Origin: Agrobacterium fabrum str. C58 | Lineage (GTDB): Bacteria; Pseudomonadota; Alphaproteobacteria; Rhizobiales; Rhizobiaceae | Direction: 5' to 3' | Assembly (NCBI RefSeq): GCF_000092025.1 | Contig: NC_003062.2 | Location: 618,001-682,000 of the forward strand | DNA length: 64,000 nucleotides | Shown: piece by piece, positions 54,807-64,000 of the stretch | Layout of the letters: every line of letters starts with the position of its first letter | Numbering within the stretch: the first letter of the stretch is position 1 | The notes under the pieces: generated by a model | What the model saw: only the letters and a program-made list of their open reading frames with translations | Told to the model about the DNA's origin: nothing | Database searches by the model: none | Translations under genes and position numbers: made by a program

Positions 54807-55934
54807 ATGCCCCTGATCGACATGCCGGAATTTGCCGGAGAGCTACTGGAAGAATTCGCCGCGCGCCGCACAAGCCGCGTGAACACGCCTGTGATCCAGC
54901 CCGCCGAACCGTTTCTGGATATGGCCGGCGAGGATTTGCGCCGCCGTATCTTCATGACGGAGAGCGAAACGGGTGAGAGCCTCTGCCTGCGCCCCGAATT
55001 CACCATCCCCGTCTGCCTGCGCCATATCGAGACCGCGACCGGCACGCCGAAGCGTTATTCCTATCTCGGTGAAGTCTTCCGCCAGCGCCGTGAGGGTGCG
55101 AGCGAGTTTTATCAGGCCGGCATCGAAGACCTCGGCGATACCGATATTGCCGCCGCCGATGCCCGTGTCGTCATCGACGCGACCGCCATTCTGCAGCGTC
55201 TGCTGCCCGGCCGCTCGCTTGCCGTCACGCTGGGCGACCAGCAGGTGTTTGAAGCCGTTGTCGCAGCGCTTGGCCTGCCGCTCGGCTGGCAGAAACGGCT
55301 GGTGCAGGCTTTCGGCGACATGGCGCAGCTCGACGCGCTGCTGGAAAGCCTCGTGCATCCCAAGCCGATGACGGGGCTGGACGCCCGGGTCGCCGGCCTT
55401 CTGGCGACGGGCGACGAGGCGGTGCTGGTCGATTATCTCGATACGGTGATGCAGGAAACCGGCTATTCCACCAATGCCAGCCGCTCACCGCTCGAAATCG
55501 CCCGCCGTCTGCGGGAGAAGCTCGCGCTCGCGGCGACGCGCCTGCCGGATGAGAGCTTCGAACTGCTCAAACAGTTCCTGGCCTTGCAGGCGCCCCTGCC
55601 GCAGGCCTCGCAGGTTCTTGGCGATTTCGCCGCAAGGGCGAAGCTGAAGCTGGACGGCGCGCTTTCCGCTTTCGATAAACGCGTTGCGGCCCTTGCCAAT
55701 GCCGGTGTCGATCTTGAAACCGTCACCTATGGTGCCGCCTTTGGCCGCCCGCTCGATTATTATACTGGCCTCGTTTTCGAGGTGGTGGAGGCGGGCAGCG
55801 ACAGCGTTCTGGCCGGCGGCGGCCGTTACGACCGGCTGCTTACGCTTCTCGGCGCACAGGAAAAAATACCGGCCGTGGGCTTCTCGCTCTGGCTGGATCG
55901 CATCAAAGCGGTGCGTGGGAGCGACAAACCATGA
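54807..55934 (+). CDS. hisZ: ATP phosphoribosyltransferase regulatory subunit
   Basis: HisRS-like regulatory subunit (375 residues) that forms a complex with short HisG for the first step of histidine synthesis. It keeps the HisRS fold ([79 protein letters not shown], each shown in part) but lacks HisRS extensions. It overlaps hisG by four bases (ATGA). Confidence 0.94.
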   Translation: MPLIDMPEFAGELLEEFAARRTSRVNTPVIQPAEPFLDMAGEDLRRRIFMTESETGESLCLRPEFTIPVCLRHIETATGTPKRYSYLGEVFRQRREGASEFYQAGIEDLGDTDIAAADARVVIDATAILQRLLPGRSLAVTLGDQQVFEAVVAALGLPLGWQKRLVQAFGDMAQLDALLESLVHPKPMTGLDARVAGLLATGDEAVLVDYLDTVMQETGYSTNASRSPLEIARRLREKLALAATRLPDESFELLKQFLALQAPLPQASQVLGDFAARAKLKLDGALSAFDKRVAALANAGVDLETVTYGAAFGRPLDYYTGLVFEVVEAGSDSVLAGGGRYDRLLTLLGAQEKIPAVGFSLWLDRIKAVRGSDKP

Positions 55935-56623
55935 TCACCATCGCATTGCCCTCAAAAGGCCGGATGAAGGAAGACGCCTCCGCCGTTCTGGAACGCGCCG
56001 GGCTGAAGGTTGCGTCAGTCGGTAACGACCGCTCCTATCGCGGTCGCATCGAAGGACGTGACGATATCGAGGTCGCCTATCTGTCGGCCTCCGAGATCGC
56101 CCGCGAGATTGGCGCCGGCACGGTGGATTTCGGCGTGACCGGGGAAGACCTGGTGCGCGAGGGGTTGACCAATGCCGACGCGCAGGTGGAGTTCTGCGCC
56201 CGCCTCGGTTTCGGCCATGCCGATGTCGTGGTCGCGGTGCCGGAAATCTGGCTCGATGTGGACAGCATGGCCGATCTGGGCGATGTGGCATCCGAATTCC
56301 GCGCCCGCCATGGCCGGAGACTGGCGATCGCCACCAAATATTGGCGGCTGACGCAGCAGTTCTTTTCACGCCAGCACGGCATTCAGCTTTACCGCATCGT
56401 CGAAAGCCTTGGCGCCACTGAGGGCGCGCCTGCGGCAGGGCAGGCGGATATCATCGTCGATATCACCTCCACCGGCTCGACGCTGAAGGCCAATCACCTG
56501 AAAATCCTCTCCGACGGCATCATCGTTCGCTCGGAAGCCTGCTTCGTGCGCGCCCGCAAACCGGAGCATGAAGGCGATGCAGCGATTCAGGAAATCGCGT
56601 CGCGGATAAAAGCGGCCGTCTGA
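55931..56623 (+). CDS. hisG: ATP phosphoribosyltransferase, short form
   Basis: First enzyme of histidine biosynthesis, 230 residues, the short form that needs HisZ. It begins [23 protein letters not shown], has [14 protein letters not shown] and [19 protein letters not shown], the PRPP-binding region. No C-terminal regulatory domain of long HisG is present, consistent with hisZ next door. A strong terminator follows. Confidence 0.95.
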   Translation: MITIALPSKGRMKEDASAVLERAGLKVASVGNDRSYRGRIEGRDDIEVAYLSASEIAREIGAGTVDFGVTGEDLVREGLTNADAQVEFCARLGFGHADVVVAVPEIWLDVDSMADLGDVASEFRARHGRRLAIATKYWRLTQQFFSRQHGIQLYRIVESLGATEGAPAAGQADIIVDITSTGSTLKANHLKILSDGIIVRSEACFVRARKPEHEGDAAIQEIASRIKAAV

Positions 56624-56634
56624 AAACACAAAAG

Positions 56635-56669
56635 AAAAAAAGCCGCCGGATCGCTCCGGCGGCTTTTTT
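56635..56669. terminator. bidirectional terminator after hisG
   Basis: Stem GCCGCCGGA / TCCGGCGGC with loop TCGC, seven A residues on one side and six T on the other; serves hisG and the convergent DoxX gene. Confidence 0.93.
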
Positions 56670-56687
56670 GTCGGACAGCCTGTTTAC

Positions 56688-57134
56688 TCAGGCGCGAGCG
56701 GCAACAAAGCCGCGCTTCGCGTCGACCGAGTAGGCACCTGCGCCGAAGGTTGCGAGCAGGATATAGGCGCCGGCAAGGGTGATGTTCTTCATCATCATGA
56801 TGCCGTTCAGCGTGTTGATCCAGCCGAGAGCAGGCTCAGGCCAGCCGGGAACGGCAACGGTGCCGCTGTGGAAAACGAGACCGGTAAAGACGCAGAAGAC
56901 GGCAAGCGCCCAGGCGGCAATTTTGGTCTGGAAACCGGCGAGGATGGCAAGACCGGCCACCAGTTCGAAGAGACCTGCGAGATAGGCAAGCGCGGTTGCG
57001 GCAGGCATGCCGGCGCCCGCGATCATGCCGGCGGTGCCGGCCGGATCGGTGAGTTTGCCGAAGCCGGAATAGATGAAGATGAAGGAAAGCAGAATGCGGG
57101 CGATAAGAACGAGAGCGTTCTGGCTGCTGGACAT
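56688..57134 (-). CDS. DoxX-family membrane protein
   Basis: A 148-residue four-helix membrane protein of the DoxX family: ARILLSFIFIYSGFGKLTDPAGTAGMI, AYLAGLFELVAGLAILAG, AAWALAVFCVFTGLVFH and MMMKNITLAGAYILLA. Family members are linked to quinone or redox functions without a set activity. ATG at 57134 has GGAG upstream. Confidence 0.9.
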   Translation of the reverse strand: MSSSQNALVLIARILLSFIFIYSGFGKLTDPAGTAGMIAGAGMPAATALAYLAGLFELVAGLAILAGFQTKIAAWALAVFCVFTGLVFHSGTVAVPGWPEPALGWINTLNGIMMMKNITLAGAYILLATFGAGAYSVDAKRGFVAARA

Positions 57135-57289
57135 GGAGTATCTCCGGTAAGTGATCGGCGTGTCGCCGATGAGCTGCATGGCAATGTCTGGAGATACTAA
57201 TGGCTGAAAATCACTAATCCAGAAAGATGAACGGCAGACGACAAATTGTCTTCATTTTGTGAACGATAAGCGAGTGTCGGTGCGTAATC

Positions 57290-57730
57290 TTAGGCGGCGA
57301 AGCGAATATCTTCGAAACGCGGGAACAGGAAAAGCCCGGATATACGCCCCTGCTGCCCATCTTCAAAACCGGACGATTCACCCATGCAGATGACCGGTTG
57401 CCGCATCGCCGGCAAGATGGAGACGCTTGTCGAGAAACAGAACCGTGAGGGTTCGGTAGAGACCTGCTCGAAAAGCTCCAGCACGCGGGCATGGTCACCA
57501 CGGTCGTAACAGCGGACAAGGCTGAGCAGCCCACATTCGCCCGGTGGCAGGCCGTGCATGAAGGAAGTGTGTTCGCCGAGCCGGATGACACCGCTGGAAA
57601 GTTCGCTGCTCCATTCCTCCGAAATGAAGAAATGAGACAGGGTGCGGGGATCGGGCGTGGTCGTCACCGCCGCCGGCAGAGCATCGTTGCGTCTTGATAT
57701 TTCAAACAAATCGCGCCCCCGCATGAACAC
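57290..57730 (-). CDS. hypothetical protein
   Basis: A 146-residue soluble protein. The segment SVSILPAMRQPVICMGESSGFEDGQQGRISGLFLFPRF resembles the end of small PAS-like rhizobial proteins, but the resemblance is weak. No signal peptide or helix. A start at 57724 or further in frame is possible; ATG at 57730 is given. It is the last gene before a long gap. Confidence 0.65.
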   Translation of the reverse strand: MFMRGRDLFEISRRNDALPAAVTTTPDPRTLSHFFISEEWSSELSSGVIRLGEHTSFMHGLPPGECGLLSLVRCYDRGDHARVLELFEQVSTEPSRFCFSTSVSILPAMRQPVICMGESSGFEDGQQGRISGLFLFPRFEDIRFAA

Positions 57731-58141
57731 ATGCCAGTGCCACCATTTCTAGCGACCCTGCCAGGTTTAACCTTTACCGCCATCCGCAGTCGAACGTGTT
57801 TGCCCAGCATCGAACCCCTTCAATGCTCGCCGTCCCGTCGCGGAACCCTTACGGGGGCTGACTTATAGTTTATTTTTTCCTACCGACAACAACCAGTCGG
57901 GGAGAAAATCAAAAATATTATGTATTCCTTCTTCAAAATCGCGAGAGATATGAAAAAGCACAACTAAATAGCGCACTTATAAGTAAGGAAAAATGGGAAT
58001 CGACCGCCTCGCGGCGCTGTGATTCGCCTATCGTGATGTCATTATTGCACGGTTTGCCCAGCACAAGCCGGGTAAAGTTATCAGTGTCCCAAAAAGAAAC
58101 AATATTTGGCCCGTTGGTTTCGGTGCAGGGCCGCCGGGATT
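57731..58141. other. long AT-richer intergenic stretch
   Basis: About 410 bases with no gene I can support; the gap to groEL also includes the duplicated tail from 58142. AT-rich around 57866-57970. A small hairpin CCGAC/GTCGG lies at 57883-57900. Confidence 0.45.
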
Positions 58142-59965
<1,824 letters not shown>

Positions 59966-60037
59966 TCAAAACTCCTGGTTTCGAACGGCCGGAACTGATC
60001 CGGCTTGAAATTTAAGGAAACGATGGGTTCGGCAAAA

Positions 60038-60334
60038 TCAGCCGATGATACCCATGATGTCGGCTTCCTTCATGATCAGAAGGTCTTCGCCGTCGAGCTT
60101 GACTTCAGTGCCCGACCACTTGCCGAACAGAACGCGATCGCCAACCTTGACGTCGAGAGCGACGACCTTGCCGGCCTCATCGCGCGCGCCGGAACCGACG
60201 GCGACGATTTCGCCTTCCTGCGGCTTTTCCTTGGCGGTATCGGGAATGATGATGCCGCCCTTGGTCTTTGCTTCGGACTCAACGCGACGAACGACGACGC
60301 GATCATGAAGCGGACGGAAATTGGTGCTTGTCAT
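60038..60334 (-). CDS. groES: co-chaperonin GroES
   Basis: 98-residue cap of Gro[24 protein letters not shown], the mobile loop, [20 protein letters not shown] and [23 protein letters not shown] are all present. First gene of the operon; CIRCE lies 58 bases upstream of its ATG. Confidence 0.98.
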   Translation of the reverse strand: MTSTNFRPLHDRVVVRRVESEAKTKGGIIIPDTAKEKPQEGEIVAVGSGARDEAGKVVALDVKVGDRVLFGKWSGTEVKLDGEDLLIMKEADIMGIIG

Positions 60335-60391
60335 TGCCTAATCCCTCGATCAAATGACTTCAGGAACCTTTTGAAGGTCCCCGTGATGGGT

Positions 60392-60418
60392 GTTAGCACT
60401 CCCCTTGTTGGAGTGCCA
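60392..60418. promoter_or_regulatory. CIRCE element (HrcA operator)
   Basis: TTAGCACTC, nine bases, GAGTGCCAG: one or two changes from the consensus TTAGCACTC-N9-GAGTGCTAA. Binding site of the HrcA repressor, 58 bases in front of groES. Confidence 0.93.
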
Positions 60419-60703
60419 GCAGAGCCGAGATAAGGAGGCGCTCTCCCGGAGTCAAGAACGCGCTGCCGGAAAAATTTCACGGCCTATGGTTACCAGCGTT
60501 CCATGACAGAAAATTTCCACGCGCTGACGAGGTGCGGGCAAACCGCTCTTTGCGGGCAGTCTTCGTTTTCGGCATAGCGGGGTTTTATGGTCGGATGGTG
60601 GCCGGTAGGCCGCAGGCAGGCCTGGCACCGCTTTTTTCCTTGCCATCGGCGTCCCGCTTTGCGATGTGACGCACACTCTTTTTTCGCACCCGGAAAGCAC
60701 ATC

Positions 60704-61552
60704 ATGGCCCATCGCATTCTCACCCTCGGCGAAATCACTGATGGGTTCGACGTTGTTCTTTCGGATGTCTGGGGCGTGCTGCACAATGGCGTCAGCGCCT
60801 TTCCGGATGCGGCTGTTGCGCTGCATGAAGCGCGCAAGGCGGGCAAGACGGTGGTGCTCATCACCAATTCGCCGCGCCCGGCCCCCGGCGTCATCGCCCA
60901 GCTGCGTGTTCTCGGCGTGCCTGACGAGGCCTATGACCGTATCATCACCTCAGGTGATGTCACCCGCGGCCTGATCGCCGAAGGCCCGAAAAAAGTCTTC
61001 CTGCTCGGTCCCGAGCGGGACATGCCGCTGCTGGAAGGTCTCGATGTCGAGCGGGTCGGCGAGGCTGAGGCGCAATCCGTGGTCTGCACCGGCTTCTTTG
61101 ATGACGAGACGGAAACGCCCGAAGATTATACGGAAATGCTGAAGGGCTTCATCGCCCGCAAGGTGCCGATGATCTGCGCCAACCCCGACCTGGTGGTGGA
61201 GCGCGGCGAGCGCATCATCCCCTGCGCCGGCGCAATGGCGGCCTATTACGAACAGCTGGGCGGCGAAGTCCGCATTGCCGGCAAGCCGCATGCGCCGATC
61301 TATGAAGCCTGCCTTGCGGCGGCCAAAGACGTGCGCGGCGCCTTCGCCAAGGATCGTGTGCTGGCCATCGGCGACGGCATGCCGACGGATGTGAAGGGTG
61401 CGATCGCGAGTGGCCTCAACCTTCTTTATATCAGCGGCGGCATTCACGCCGCTGAATATACGCTGAACGGCCAGACGGACGAGGCGCTTCTGAATGCCTA
61501 TCTGAAGGGGCAGGGTGCTGCTCCCGGCTGGTGGATGCCCCGTCTTGCCTAA
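60704..61552 (+). CDS. HAD-superfamily hydrolase (TIGR01459 type)
   Basis: A 282-residue HAD-type phosphatase of the NagD-like TIGR01459 group. First motif DVVLSDVWGVLHNG with Asp nucleophile; cap domain with NPDLVVERGERIIPCAGAMAAYYEQLGG; last motif RVLAIGDGMPTDVKGAIASG. Substrate unknown; a sugar phosphate is likely by family. ATG at 60704 preferred to the frame opening at 60587. Its last codons and stop are repeated downstream, and ribF follows. Confidence 0.88.
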   Translation: MAHRILTLGEITDGFDVVLSDVWGVLHNGVSAFPDAAVALHEARKAGKTVVLITNSPRPAPGVIAQLRVLGVPDEAYDRIITSGDVTRGLIAEGPKKVFLLGPERDMPLLEGLDVERVGEAEAQSVVCTGFFDDETETPEDYTEMLKGFIARKVPMICANPDLVVERGERIIPCAGAMAAYYEQLGGEVRIAGKPHAPIYEACLAAAKDVRGAFAKDRVLAIGDGMPTDVKGAIASGLNLLYISGGIHAAEYTLNGQTDEALLNAYLKGQGAAPGWWMPRLA

Positions 61553-61585
61553 GAAAGTCTTGCCTAAGAACGTCTCGCCTAAGCT
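61541..61585 (+). repeat. three tandem copies of a 15-bp unit over the HAD gene stop
   Basis: Unit (A/C)GTCTTGCCTAAGAA repeated at 61541, 61556 and 61571 with few changes. The length is a multiple of three, so each copy reads R/S-L-A-stop in the gene's frame: the last three codons and the stop are present three times in a row. Backup stops or slippage product. Confidence 0.9.
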
Positions 61586-61609
61586 GGCGTAAAAATTGGA
61601 TCGACTGCC

Positions 61610-62590
61610 ATGACCGTCTTTCATCGCAATGAAAAAAAAGAGCCGTTGCCGGAAGCTCTTCGCGGTGGCGTTATCGCGATCGGCAATTTCGATGGTGTGC
61701 ATCGTGGCCACCGCGCCGTGCTGGACCGTGCTCTGGAACTGGCGGAAGCCCGCGGTGTTCCCGCCCTGGTCCTGACCTTCGAGCCGCATCCCCGGTCCGT
61801 CTTCCGTCCTGATACACCTGTCTTTCGTCTGACGCCCGCGCCGTTGAAAGCCCGCATTCTCGAGGCGATCGGTTTCCGCTCCGTCATCGAATATCCCTTC
61901 GACCGGGAGTTCTCGCAGCGTTCGGCGGACGAATTCGTCCAGTCCATATTGGTCGACTGGCTGGGTGCCAGCGCTGTCGTTACCGGTTTTGATTTCCATT
62001 TCGGCAAGGGCCGCGAGGGCGGTCCGGCATTCCTGATGGCAGCCGGCAAACGTCACGGCTTCGACGTGACGCTGGTGGATGCCTTCCGCGACGAGGGGTC
62101 GGATGTCGTTTCCTCCAGCCGTATCCGCTCGCTTCTGTGTGAGGGCGATGTGGCGGGTGCCGCCGGTCTGCTCGGTTATCGCTTTACCGTGGAGAGCGAG
62201 GTCATCGGCGGCCAGAAGCTCGGCCGCACATTGGGATACCCCACTGCCAACATGGCGCTGGCGCCGGAGACGGAGCTGAAGGCGGGCATCTATGCCGTGC
62301 GGTTCCGTCGCCTCGATGGTTCGATCCACGATGGCGTCGCGAGTTTCGGCTACCGCCCGACGGTGACGGAGAACGGTGCGGCGCTGCTCGAAACCTTCCT
62401 GTTCGATTTTTCGGGCGATCTTTATGGGGAAGTGTGTTCGGTGTCCTTCTTCGGGCACCTGCGCGACGAGCTGAAGTTCGACGGGCTCGATCCGCTTGTC
62501 GCCCAGATCAGGCGTGATGAAGAGGAGGCGAGGGCGATGCTATCAGGCGTGCGTCCGCTCAGCCAGCTGGACGCGAAGATCGCGTTCTGA
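61610..62590 (+). CDS. ribF: bifunctional riboflavin kinase / FAD synthetase
   Basis: Makes FMN from riboflavin, then FAD. The 326 residues have the N-terminal nucleotidyltransferase domain (AIGNFDGVHRGHRAVLDRAL and SSSRIRSLLCEGDV) and the C-terminal riboflavin kinase domain (GQKLGRTLGYPTANMALAPE, GVASFGYRPTV, LETFLFDFSGDLYGEVCSVSFF). ATG at 61610. No FMN riboswitch is seen. A terminator-like hairpin follows. Confidence 0.95.
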   Translation: MTVFHRNEKKEPLPEALRGGVIAIGNFDGVHRGHRAVLDRALELAEARGVPALVLTFEPHPRSVFRPDTPVFRLTPAPLKARILEAIGFRSVIEYPFDREFSQRSADEFVQSILVDWLGASAVVTGFDFHFGKGREGGPAFLMAAGKRHGFDVTLVDAFRDEGSDVVSSSRIRSLLCEGDVAGAAGLLGYRFTVESEVIGGQKLGRTLGYPTANMALAPETELKAGIYAVRFRRLDGSIHDGVASFGYRPTVTENGAALLETFLFDFSGDLYGEVCSVSFFGHLRDELKFDGLDPLVAQIRRDEEEARAMLSGVRPLSQLDAKIAF

Positions 62591-62714
62591 TCGTGTTCGT
62601 CCGGCTGCGCCTTGCCGTCGCTTTTCTCTTCCTTTTTGCTGGGAAACCGCATAAACAACCGTCCATGTCCCAATACCGGTTGAAATTTGCAATTCAGATT
62701 GGCCGAATTATTGG

Positions 62715-62760
62715 CCCGGCCTTCCGCCCGCTCTGAGAGAGCCGGAAGGTCCGGGATTTT
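62715..62760 (+). terminator. long hairpin between ribF and ileS
   Basis: CCCGG-CCTTCCG, three bases, GCTCT-gag-AGAGC, CGGAAGG-t-CCGGG: a near-perfect long stem followed by ATTTTGG. A terminator for ribF or a leader element of ileS. Confidence 0.6.
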
Positions 62761-62862
62761 GGCGCTTACATGACATGTGACATATGGCATGGCGCTTTCC
62801 GAATTTGCCCTCTTTGCAATTGAGATGGCGCGACTGATACGGCGCGCAACAACGGTACGATT

Positions 62863-64000
62863 ATGAGCGACACCGCAGAAAAACTGGACTATTCCACCAC
62901 CCTCTATCTGCCGCAGACGGATTTTCCGATGCGTGCCGGCCTGCCGCAGAAAGAACCGGAAACGGTGAAGCGCTGGCAGGATATGGGCCTCTACAAGAAG
63001 CTGCGCGCTTCCGCCGCCGGCCGCGAGAAATTCGTGCTGCATGACGGCCCGCCCTATGCCAACGGCAACATCCACATCGGCCATGCGCTGAACAAAATCC
63101 TGAAGGACGTCATCACCCGCTCGTTCCAGATGCGCGGTTTCGACGCCAATTACGTGCCCGGCTGGGATTGCCACGGCCTGCCGATCGAATGGAAGATCGA
63201 GGAAGCCTACCGCGCCAGGGGCAAAAACAAGGACGAGGTTCCGGTCAACGAATTCCGTAAGGAATGCCGTGACTTCGCGGCCGGCTGGATCAAGGTTCAG
63301 TCGGAAGAGTTCAAGCGTCTCGGCATCGAGGGCGACTTCGAAAACCCCTATACGACGATGAACTTCCACGCCGAAGCCCGCATCGCCGGTGAACTCCTGA
63401 AGATCGCCCGGAGCGGCCAGCTTTATCGCGGTTCCAAGCCCATCATGTGGTCGGTGGTCGAGCGCACGGCGCTGGCGGAAGCCGAAGTCGAATACCACGA
63501 TGTCGAGAGCGACATGATCTGGGTGAAATTCCCGGTGAAGGATGCTGCGCCCGCTCTTTCCGGCGTCTCCGTCGTCATCTGGACGACCACGCCGTGGACC
63601 ATCCCCGGCAATCGCGCCATCGCGTTCTCTTCGCGGGTCGAATATGGCCTTTTCGAAGTCGAAAGCGCGCAGAATGATTTTGGCCCGCAGACGGGCGAAA
63701 AGCTGATCTTCGCCAGGAAACTTGCTGACGAGGCCGCAGCCAAGGCGAAGCTGACCTTCAAGTTCGTTCGCGATGTGAAAAGCGAAGAACTGGCGGCCAT
63801 CACCTGCGCCCATCCTTTGGCATCACTCGGCTACGATTTCCCGGTTCCGCTTCTCGATGGCGATCACGTCACCGACGATGCCGGTACGGGTTTCGTGCAC
63901 ACCGCGCCAAGCCATGGCCGCGAGGACTTTGATGCCTGGACGAATAGCGTCCGCACCCTTGAAGCACGCGGGATCGATACCAAAATCCCGTTCCCGGTCG
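62863..64000 (+). CDS. ileS: isoleucyl-tRNA synthetase (N-terminal part)
   Basis: Class Ia synthetase cut by the right end of the window (first 379 residues seen, of about 930-970). The N-terminal HIGH motif is [19 protein letters not shown], followed by [15 protein letters not shown]. The editing domain begins after [18 protein letters not shown] and has [15 protein letters not shown] and [14 protein letters not shown] at 62863. The KMSKS motif would lie beyond the window. No frameshift seen. Confidence 0.97.
   Translation, partial: MSDTAEKLDYSTTLYLPQTDFPMRAGLPQKEPETVKRWQDMGLYKKLRASAAGREKFVLHDGPPYANGNIHIGHALNKILKDVITRSFQMRGFDANYVPGWDCHGLPIEWKIEEAYRARGKNKDEVPVNEFRKECRDFAAGWIKVQSEEFKRLGIEGDFENPYTTMNFHAEARIAGELLKIARSGQLYRGSKPIMWSVVERTALAEAEVEYHDVESDMIWVKFPVKDAAPALSGVSVVIWTTTPWTIPGNRAIAFSSRVEYGLFEVESAQNDFGPQTGEKLIFARKLADEAAAKAKLTFKFVRDVKSEELAAITCAHPLASLGYDFPVPLLDGDHVTDDAGTGFVHTAPSHGREDFDAWTNSVRTLEARGIDTKIPFPV

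Noticed and set aside
62422..63813. 463-codon minus-strand frame across ribF and ileS
   Set aside because: Opposite two well-recognised genes.

Overview
This window looks like core chromosome of an alphaproteobacterium in the Rhizobiales, most probably an Agrobacterium. The reasons are the high GC content, rhizobial family proteins (DUF1217, DUF1127, DUF3422 and DUF6101 types), a short-form HisG with HisZ, a CIRCE-controlled groESL, GC-rich dispersed palindromic repeats, and above all a gene pair that matches the mannosylfructose synthase/phosphatase pair known from Agrobacterium. I see no prophage, insertion sequence, CRISPR array, rRNA or tRNA. The strain name is an inference.

Layout. 0-7 kb: an OmpR-type response regulator, a small secreted protein, ispE-moaB, a TPR protein, a polyprenyl diphosphate synthase, then rightward a DUF2007 protein and a TrmN6-like methyltransferase. 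7-18.5 kb: an S49 peptidase, glyQ and glyS separated by lemA, an EPSP synthase and a DUF2207 membrane protein, a DUF523 protein and a chemotaxis receptor. 18.8-27.4 kb: an exported protein, purD, tex, cfa, a MipA/OmpV porin, ubiA and a DUF6101 protein. 27.7-36.2 kb: a six-module DUF1217 protein, a LysR regulator divergent from a DUF1127 gene, gshA, rsmE, a PiT phosphate transporter and a NUDIX protein. 36.5-39.5 kb: the mannosylfructose pair with a GntR regulator upstream. 39.7-47 kb: DUF3422, a LysR regulator divergent from glcDEF (glycolate oxidase), and an outer-membrane barrel protein. 47-52.8 kb: a probable unannotated small RNA, an L,D-transpeptidase, tag, a YeiH-type exporter with divergent LysR, a hypothetical protein and a RelE-type toxin-antitoxin pair. 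52.9-57.7 kb: hisS-VOC-hisZ-hisG, DoxX and an orphan protein. 58-64 kb: groESL, a HAD phosphatase, ribF and the start of ileS.

How the genes work together. Several clusters form clear units: ispE-moaB and mfpsA-mfppB overlap by four bases, glcDEF supplies the three subunits of glycolate oxidase, hisZ and hisG form one ATP phosphoribosyltransferase, and ispB and ubiA (20 kb apart) both serve ubiquinone synthesis. Four regulator or toxin-antitoxin promoters carry visible palindromes that can serve as operators.

The most interesting non-coding structures are a self-contained small-RNA unit at 47119-47252, a duplicated groEL 3' end with its terminator, a tandem 15-bp repeat that triplicates the last codons and stop of the HAD gene, and two copies of a ~160-bp inverted-repeat element, one of them inside the glc cluster. 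I did not find a clearly new multi-gene system; most of the window is ordinary housekeeping chromosome.
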